From: CAYJOG01 sp964371695 [NCBI: uncultured bacterium] | GTDB taxonomy: Bacteria; CAYJOG01 | DNA length: 11,101 nt | NCBI GenBank assembly: GCA_964371695.1 | Contig: CAYJOG010000052.1 | Span: 1 to 11,101, forward strand | Reading direction: 5' to 3' | Shown here: piece after piece, positions 7,321 to 11,101 of the stretch | Layout of the letters: each line of letters begins with the position of its first letter | How positions within the stretch are numbered: the stretch's first letter is position 1 | The notes under the pieces: model-generated | The model's input: the letters and a program-made list of their open reading frames with translations, nothing else | Database searches by the model: none | Told to the model about the DNA's origin: nothing | Made by a program: the position numbers and the translations under genes

Positions 7321-9088
7321 GGGAAATTTTTTCTCCTTGGGCCGAAAGGGCCATGGTCTGAAGACTTGCCGGATCCAGCAATAAAGCGACGCGACCGTCA
7401 CCCAGCACCGCGCCGCCGCTGAGTTCCTTGAGGTGGCCAAAGGGGCCTTCCAGCGCCTTGATCACCACCTGCTGCTGATCCAGCACTTCGTCCACCAGCA
7501 GGCCGAAGTGGCCGGATTCACCCTCGATCACCAGCACCAGCGCCTGAACGGGGTCGGCCTGCGCCCCGGCCACGCTCATCATGCGGTGCAGGCGGAACAT
7601 GGGCAGCAGCGCGCCGCGCAAAAGCAGCATTTCGCCCTGGCCCGCCACGGTGTGCAGTTGTTCCGGGCGGGGGCGCAGGACTTCCAGAATGGACTCGCTG
7701 GGCATCAGAAAGCGCTCCTGGCCGCAGCGGAACACCATGGTGTCCACAATGGCCAGTGTGAGCGGCAGGCGGATGGTGAACACCGCCCCCGCACCGGGTG
7801 TGCTGTCCACCTCCACCCGGCCCCGCAGGCTCTCCACGCTTTTTTTCACGGCGTCCAGACCCACTCCCCGGCCCGAAATTTCGCTCACCCGCTCGGCGGT
7901 GGAAAACCCGGGGCGGAAGATGAGTTGAAGAATCTCGGCAGGGACTGGTGTGGTGTTTTCATCCACCAGCCCCAGCCGCCGGGCCTTGGACAGAATGGCC
8001 TCGGTGTTCAGCCCCTGGCCGTCGTCGCGCAGGCGCACCACCACTTTGCCGCTTTCGTGAAAGGCCTCCAGGTGCAACTGCCCCTGGGCGGGTTTGCCTG
8101 CCTTGCGGCGGTCGGTGGGATTTTCAATGCCGTGGTCCACGGCGTTGCGCACCAAATGAACCAGCGCACCCCGCAGCGTCTCCACCACGTTGCGGTCCAG
8201 TTCGGTGTCCTCACCCGAAAAGGTGAGGGTGGTGGGGGTGCGGGCGATGCCGGAAAGGTCATGCACCAAGCGTTCCACCTTTTGGAAGGTCGCCTTGAGC
8301 GACACCATGCGCATGGCCGAGGCCACCTCTTGCAGGTCGCGGGTGATTTTGCCCAGCAGGGCGGCCTTGGCGGCGAGGCGGGGGTTATGGGCCTGACGCA
8401 GTTCGGGTTCCTGCAGCAACATGGACTGAGCCACCAGCAGTTCCCCCACGGCGTCCATCAGCCGGTCCAGCCGCTCGGTGGTGACTTTGACGAAATCGTT
8501 TTTGTTGTTGGGGCGCTTGTGATGGGCCGGAGCGTTGTGAAGGGCTGGGGCTGCGGCGGTTGGGGGAGCGGTGGGTTCTCTCGCTGCGGCCTTCTCGGCA
8601 GGCGGCAGGATGGCCTCGGCGGCGGGTTCCGCTTCAAAAAGAACCACTGGTTCCGGCGTGCTTTCTGCCTCAGGTTCCGGCAGGGATTCTGCCTGGGTTT
8701 CTGCCAGCCAGTTGAGCGCCGTGATGAACGAGTCCGCCACCACCTCGCCCTCGTTGCCGTGGGCGCTCAGGTGCTGAATCAGCCGCCGCAGGTGATCCAC
8801 CACCGCCAGCAGGGTCTGGGGCAGGGTGGCCTCCATGGCGGCGGGGTTTTCCCGCAGGGGGCTGAGCAGGTTTTCCGCCGCGTGGGTCAGGCGCTCCATC
8901 TGGACCAGGCCCAGACACCCGGCGTCGCCCTTCATCGTGTGCAGGCAACGAAAAGCCTCGTGAATCAGCTCCGGGTCGCCGGGCTGTTTGTCCAGGTCCA
9001 GCAGGGATTGCTCAAGCACGTCGGCGAGTTCCGCCGCATCGGCCAGAAAATCCTTGAAGGCATTATCACTCAGCATTGAGTGTGTCAT
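7310..9088 (-). CDS. cheA: chemotaxis histidine kinase CheA without a P2 domain
   Basis: A 592-residue sensor kinase that receives receptor signals through CheW, autophosphorylates and passes phosphate to receivers. P1 (HPt) spans about 8-130, with phospho-histidine H50 in CLHTMKGDAG. Residues about 131-195 form a Pro/Glu/Ala-rich linker where a CheY-binding P2 domain would sit; none is seen. P3 dimerisation is at about 198-278. P4 (ATPase) carries the N box HLVRNAVDHGIE (311-322, N315), the G1 box DDGQG (355-359), the F box FRPGFST (391-397) and the G2 box GRGVGLDAV (407-415). P5, the CheW-like domain, spans about 443-582. All catalytic motifs are intact. The ATG at 9088 lacks a clear ribosome site; M5 at 9076 is an alternative. 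The gene follows the receiver at 9607-9110 by 21 nt and overlaps cheW by 11 nt. Confidence 0.96.
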   Translation of the reverse strand: MTHSMLSDNAFKDFLADAAELADVLEQSLLDLDKQPGDPELIHEAFRCLHTMKGDAGCLGLVQMERLTHAAENLLSPLRENPAAMEATLPQTLLAVVDHLRRLIQHLSAHGNEGEVVADSFITALNWLAETQAESLPEPEAESTPEPVVLFEAEPAAEAILPPAEKAAAREPTAPPTAAAPALHNAPAHHKRPNNKNDFVKVTTERLDRLMDAVGELLVAQSMLLQEPELRQAHNPRLAAKAALLGKITRDLQEVASAMRMVSLKATFQKVERLVHDLSGIARTPTTLTFSGEDTELDRNVVETLRGALVHLVRNAVDHGIENPTDRRKAGKPAQGQLHLEAFHESGKVVVRLRDDGQGLNTEAILSKARRLGLVDENTTPVPAEILQLIFRPGFSTAERVSEISGRGVGLDAVKKSVESLRGRVEVDSTPGAGAVFTIRLPLTLAIVDTMVFRCGQERFLMPSESILEVLRPRPEQLHTVAGQGEMLLLRGALLPMFRLHRMMSVAGAQADPVQALVLVIEGESGHFGLLVDEVLDQQQVVIKALEGPFGHLKELSGGAVLGDGRVALLLDPASLQTMALSAQGEKISHAC

Positions 9089-9109
9089 GGGTATGGGTGG
9101 GGCCTGTTG

Positions 9110-9607
9110 TCAGGCGGGAATGCGGTGCATGTCCAGAATGGTTTCGGCGATCACTTTTTTGAGATTGAGAAGCGAGGGGGAGCTGAGAAAATCCTTCTTG
9201 TTCAGCACCCGGTTGGCCCCATAACGTTTTTCACCGTCTCCCAGGGCCTTGTTGTGCAAAATGGCGCTGGTTTCGGTGGTGAACATGAGAATGGGAACAC
9301 GGGTGTAGGCGTCGGCCACCTTGACGCCCAGCATCTTCAGGGCCTCATGGCGCGGGTCTTTGCGCAGAATGGACACCAGTTGAATGCCGCCATATTTCTG
9401 GCCAGCGGGTTCCTCGACAAAACCGGGGCAGTTCATGTCCAGCAACAGGCAGTCATAACGCTTGCCCTCGGCCTGGAAGTGGAGAAGCTGCTCCAAGGCT
9501 TCGGGAGCTGTGCCGGTGATGTCCACATGGTGCTCTGGGGAACTCTTGAAACCCGTGGAAAGAAGCGTCTGCACAATTCTGGAATCATCGAGAGAGAGGA
9601 GGTTCAT
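9110..9607 (-). CDS. atypical single-domain response regulator, CheY-like (copy adjacent to cheA)
   Basis: A 165-residue stand-alone receiver. Key residues of a phosphorylatable receiver are present: D7/D8 (LSLDDSR), D57 at the end of strand 3 (CLLLDMNCPGF), T110 after strand 4 (PILMFTTET) and K137 (VLNKKDF). It departs from CheY in two ways. The loop after D57 is long (NCPGFVEEPAGQKYGG replaces the usual short MPxMDG), and there is an extra stretch between helix 3 and strand 4 (about 88-103); the cis-Pro after the conserved Lys is replaced by Lys. There is no output domain. The start at 9607 has only a weak GAAAGG about 9 nt upstream. It sits 21 nt before cheA, so it is a natural phosphoacceptor for this CheA, either as the motor signal or as a phosphate sink. 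It is a close paralogue of the next receiver upstream. Confidence 0.88.
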   Translation of the reverse strand: MNLLSLDDSRIVQTLLSTGFKSSPEHHVDITGTAPEALEQLLHFQAEGKRYDCLLLDMNCPGFVEEPAGQKYGGIQLVSILRKDPRHEALKMLGVKVADAYTRVPILMFTTETSAILHNKALGDGEKRYGANRVLNKKDFLSSPSLLNLKKVIAETILDMHRIPA

Positions 9608-9929
9608 GAGCAGGCCCTTTCTACTTGAAAAGACATTAAGATATGAGAATCTTGTTGACTAATAAAAATTAAACAAAATGTGTAATATTTTGGGAGCATG
9701 GATACCCTGTCCGCGCGGGAGGACAAAATTCCCGCCATTCGTTGGGGAAATTGGGTGTGAAGCAACCGTTTCTTGTCGCCAGTTTGTTCCAGTTTGGAAA
9801 CTTTGCTTCATAACAAATAGGGTGGTTTCGGAAGAAGAATGGGTCAAGACAGAAATGGACCCCACCATGATTTAGCTCATACTTAATGACAAATCAAGCC
9901 GTTGTTTACATTTTTACCGAAAAGTTGCG
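9608..9929. other. 322-bp AT-rich spacer between the two receiver genes
   Basis: No convincing gene. Short open frames of 65-69 codons exist on both strands and overlap each other, without ribosome sites or recognisable motifs. Visible structure: GCGGGA/TCCCGC (9715-9720 with 9730-9735, 9-nt loop), and CCAGTTTG repeated in tandem at about 9779-9798, leading into AGTTT-GG-AAACT. None is followed by a T-run, so no intrinsic terminator for the upstream receiver is evident. The side nearest 9607 is strongly AT-rich and may carry the promoter of the cheA operon. Confidence 0.5.
9638..9666 (-). promoter_or_regulatory. weak candidate promoter for the receiver-cheA-cheW operon
   Basis: On the minus strand TTTATT (9666-9661) and TATCTT (9643-9638) are 17 nt apart, about 30 nt before the ATG at 9607. 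The match to sigma70 boxes is poor (3/6 and 4/6). No sigma28 or sigma54 motif stood out. Offered only because the region is AT-rich and well placed. Confidence 0.2.
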
Positions 9930-10430
9930 TTAAACCGTGGTCGGTATGGGCGAGCCGCTGGAAACCAGCCGCTTCAGCATGGCGGCGAGCAGGCTCTGGC
10001 TGTTGACGTTGAGGTATTCGGATTTTTGCAGCACATGGGTGGCCCCCAACCGGCGGTCCCCCTCGCCCTCCACCCGGTGGATCAGATCGGGGTCTGTTTC
10101 GGAAGTAAAAACCAGAATGGGTGCGCTGGTGTAGCGTGGTGGCGTTTGTGCGATCAGCGGCAAAAGGGTCTGGCGGCGTTTGTCCTGACGCAGCAGCGAC
10201 ACCAACTGATAACCGCCATAACGTTTGTGATCCGGGTCGGCCTCAAAACCGGGGCAGTTCAGGTCCAGCAGAAAACAGTCATAGGGTGTGTTCTGCTGCT
10301 GTGCCGCCTGAATGTGCGCCAGCGCCGCCGGGGCGCTGTTGGCCAGGTCCAACTGCACGCCCACGGGTTTGAGCAGCAAGAGAAGAATCTGGTGAATCAG
10401 CCGGGAATCGTCCATGGCCAGTACCCGCAT
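9930..10430 (-). CDS. atypical single-domain response regulator, CheY-like (first copy)
   Basis: A 166-residue paralogue of the receiver at 9607-9110. It has D7/D8 (LAMDDSR), phospho-acceptor D56 (CFLLDLNCPGF), T109 (PILVFTSET) and K136 (VLQKSEY). It shares the long loop after the phospho-site (NCPGFEADPDHKRYGG), then GYQLVSLLRQD, and an extra segment before strand 4 (about 88-102). The two copies share DCxLLDxNCPGF, YGGxQLVSxLRxD and the ETxxxxH to RxGAxxVLxK region, while the N-terminal helix and tail differ, so the duplication is not recent. The ATG at 10430 is preceded by AGGGGG about 9 nt upstream, a better ribosome site than its sister has. A 322-bp spacer separates the copies, so the genes may be separately controlled. 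It could act as a motor-binding CheY substitute or a phosphate sink; the sequence does not say which. Confidence 0.88.
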   Translation of the reverse strand: MRVLAMDDSRLIHQILLLLLKPVGVQLDLANSAPAALAHIQAAQQQNTPYDCFLLDLNCPGFEADPDHKRYGGYQLVSLLRQDKRRQTLLPLIAQTPPRYTSAPILVFTSETDPDLIHRVEGEGDRRLGATHVLQKSEYLNVNSQSLLAAMLKRLVSSGSPIPTTV

Positions 10431-10735
10431 TTGGTTTGCCCCCTGATGTTTGATGAGTGGTTAGCTATTTTCGAACAAGACGTCTTAATCGTATTTATGC
10501 TTGTTAGTATTAAAATGAGGTTAAAGAAGATGTGTGGGCTGCTGCCTTATGAAGACAACATCCCTGCGTTTTGTACTTTAATGACAGATATTCGGGTGCG
10601 AAAAACATTTTAGGCCAACACGTTTGTATGTCAATCAGAAATCTTGAAACAACTTAAATTGAAAATGCGTCTCATCCAAAAAATTGGTTAAATTTGGCTG
10701 AAAATCAAGCAAAACAGCTCCTGAAATCTCATTTG

Positions 10736-10751
10736 CATGACACAGATCACA
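10736..10751 (+). promoter_or_regulatory. CRP/FNR-family-like half-matched site
   Basis: CATGA-CACAGA-TCACA matches 8 of the 10 conserved positions of the CRP consensus TGTGA-N6-TCACA, 139 bp before the lipoprotein ATG. The right half is perfect and the left is weak. A single such match can occur by chance. Confidence 0.2.
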
Positions 10752-10798
10752 CACAAACAAAGGCAAAGCATCCAGTCATGCCTGACACGTAATTGTTC

Positions 10799-10824
10799 AA
10801 CAGGATGTTGATCAACCCCCTGTT
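10799..10824. promoter_or_regulatory. 26-bp dyad-symmetric site, possible operator
   Basis: AACAGG-AT-GTTGATCAAC-CC-CCTGTT is symmetric about 10811/10812, with 22 of 26 positions paired, and lies 66 bp upstream of the lipoprotein ATG. The hexamer AACAGG or its complement also occurs at 10827-10832 and 10874-10879, with a near copy GACAGG at 10849-10854. This clustering favours a regulator binding site over a terminator; no T-run follows. Confidence 0.4.
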
Positions 10825-10890
10825 CAAACAGGCGCGCCAATCCGCCCGGACAGGTACACCAACACACCATCGACCTGTTAGCATCACCGG

Positions 10891-11101
10891 ATGCTCAGGA
10901 CACTTCCTTCTGCCAAATCGCACTTTTTTTTAAAACCCGGCTGGGCTTTTCTGGCCCTCTTTCTGCTGCTGGGCGGCTGCGCAAAACAAAACCAGCCGAC
11001 GCAAAAGCCGGGCGAGACCGCGTCCGCCCCCGTCAACCAGAGCACCGGCGGCGTGCTGGATGAAATCGTTCGGCGGGGCGAGATGCGGGTGGGGTATCTG
11101 G
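10891..11101 (+). CDS. lipoprotein, probable periplasmic solute-binding protein (family 3-like), 5' part only
   Basis: The first 70 codons of a gene that continues beyond the window. The ATG at 10891 is the first start after an in-frame TAG at 10879-10881; the ribosome site is weak. The N-terminus has basic residues (R3, K9, K15), a hydrophobic core (about 17-27) and a textbook lipobox LLGGC with the lipidated Cys at residue 30. A Gln/Pro/Thr/Ser-rich linker follows (31-53). Then comes VLDEIVRRGEMRVGYL, which closely matches the opening strand of family-3 solute-binding proteins, where LDxIxxRGxLRVG begins the mature ligand-binding fold. The family also includes MltF-type transglycosylase fusions and periplasmic sensor domains, so the final function depends on the missing part. 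It might present ligands to a chemoreceptor, but the sequence does not show that. Confidence 0.8.
   Translation, partial: MLRTLPSAKSHFFLKPGWAFLALFLLLGGCAKQNQPTQKPGETASAPVNQSTGGVLDEIVRRGEMRVGYL

Larger units (their letters stand above)
10431..10890. other. 460-bp AT-richer region between divergent genes
   Basis: This holds the divergent control regions of the minus-strand receiver gene and the plus-strand lipoprotein. No credible gene is seen; a 60-codon minus-strand frame at 10870-10688 is Cys/Leu-rich and lacks a ribosome site. Notable items are a 10-bp palindrome AAGACGTCTT at 10477-10486, 47 bp from the receiver start, and the dyads listed separately near the lipoprotein. Base composition is much lower in GC than the flanking coding DNA. 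Confidence 0.5.

Noticed and set aside
7321-7440. Upstream extension of cheW to an ATG at 7440
   Set aside because: The extra 40 residues lie within the cheA coding region and do not resemble CheW. The start at 7320 gives the normal family length and has a ribosome site.
7433-9079. 548-codon plus-strand open frame opposite cheA
   Set aside because: It mirrors cheA, is rich in Gly, His and Gln, and shows no motif. CheA on the other strand has every expected catalytic box.
9659-9875. Small open frames of 65-69 codons on both strands in the spacer between receivers
   Set aside because: They overlap each other on opposite strands, lack ribosome sites and match no family I recognise; most likely chance.
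10026-10613. 195-codon plus-strand open frame across the first receiver and its upstream region
   Set aside because: Most of it is antisense to the conserved receiver, and the rest crosses AT-rich control DNA with no ribosome site.
10688-10870. 60-codon minus-strand open frame before the lipoprotein gene
   Set aside because: It is Cys/Leu-rich, has no ribosome site, and covers the dyad-symmetric candidate operator; treated as non-coding.

Overview
The window looks like a chromosomal stretch of a Gram-negative, GC-rich bacterium. It encodes a beta-barrel outer-membrane protein with a signal peptide, two predicted lipoproteins and a full membrane-linked chemotaxis module. The style of the chemoreceptor and CheA suggests a proteobacterium, perhaps of deltaproteobacterial or Magnetococcia-like affinity, but the sequence alone does not settle the taxon.

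Layout, left to right. On the plus strand, 1-343 is the 3' end of a sugar-phosphate SIS-domain enzyme. It is followed by a hairpin and a weak promoter candidate, then a two-gene unit: a 439-residue outer-membrane barrel protein (482-1801) and a small secreted, probably lipid-anchored protein (1821-2351). These converge on a long minus-strand chemotaxis cluster. In transcription order (right to left) the cluster is an atypical receiver (10430-9930), a 322-bp spacer, a second atypical receiver (9607-9110), cheA (9088-7310), cheW (7320-6808), a chemoreceptor gene (6804-4737) with an apparent 1-nt frameshift, a 256-bp block of nested inverted repeats, cheR (4470-3592) and cheB (3447-2368). At the right edge, after a 460-bp AT-richer non-coding region with operator-like dyads, a plus-strand lipoprotein resembling a periplasmic solute-binding protein starts at 10891 and runs off the window.

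How it works together (inference from known families). The receptor senses a ligand through a periplasmic Cache-like region. CheW couples it to CheA, which autophosphorylates and passes phosphate to CheB and probably to the two unusual single-domain receivers, since no ordinary cheY lies in the window. CheR and CheB set receptor methylation. The receptor ends in a CheR/CheB-tether-like pentapeptide (SFNEF) on a flexible tail of about 85 residues.

Most worth a second look: the tandem divergent receivers with an enlarged loop after the phospho-aspartate, the structured repeat block between cheR and the receptor gene, the receptor frameshift, and the AACAGG/CCTGTT cluster before the right-hand lipoprotein.
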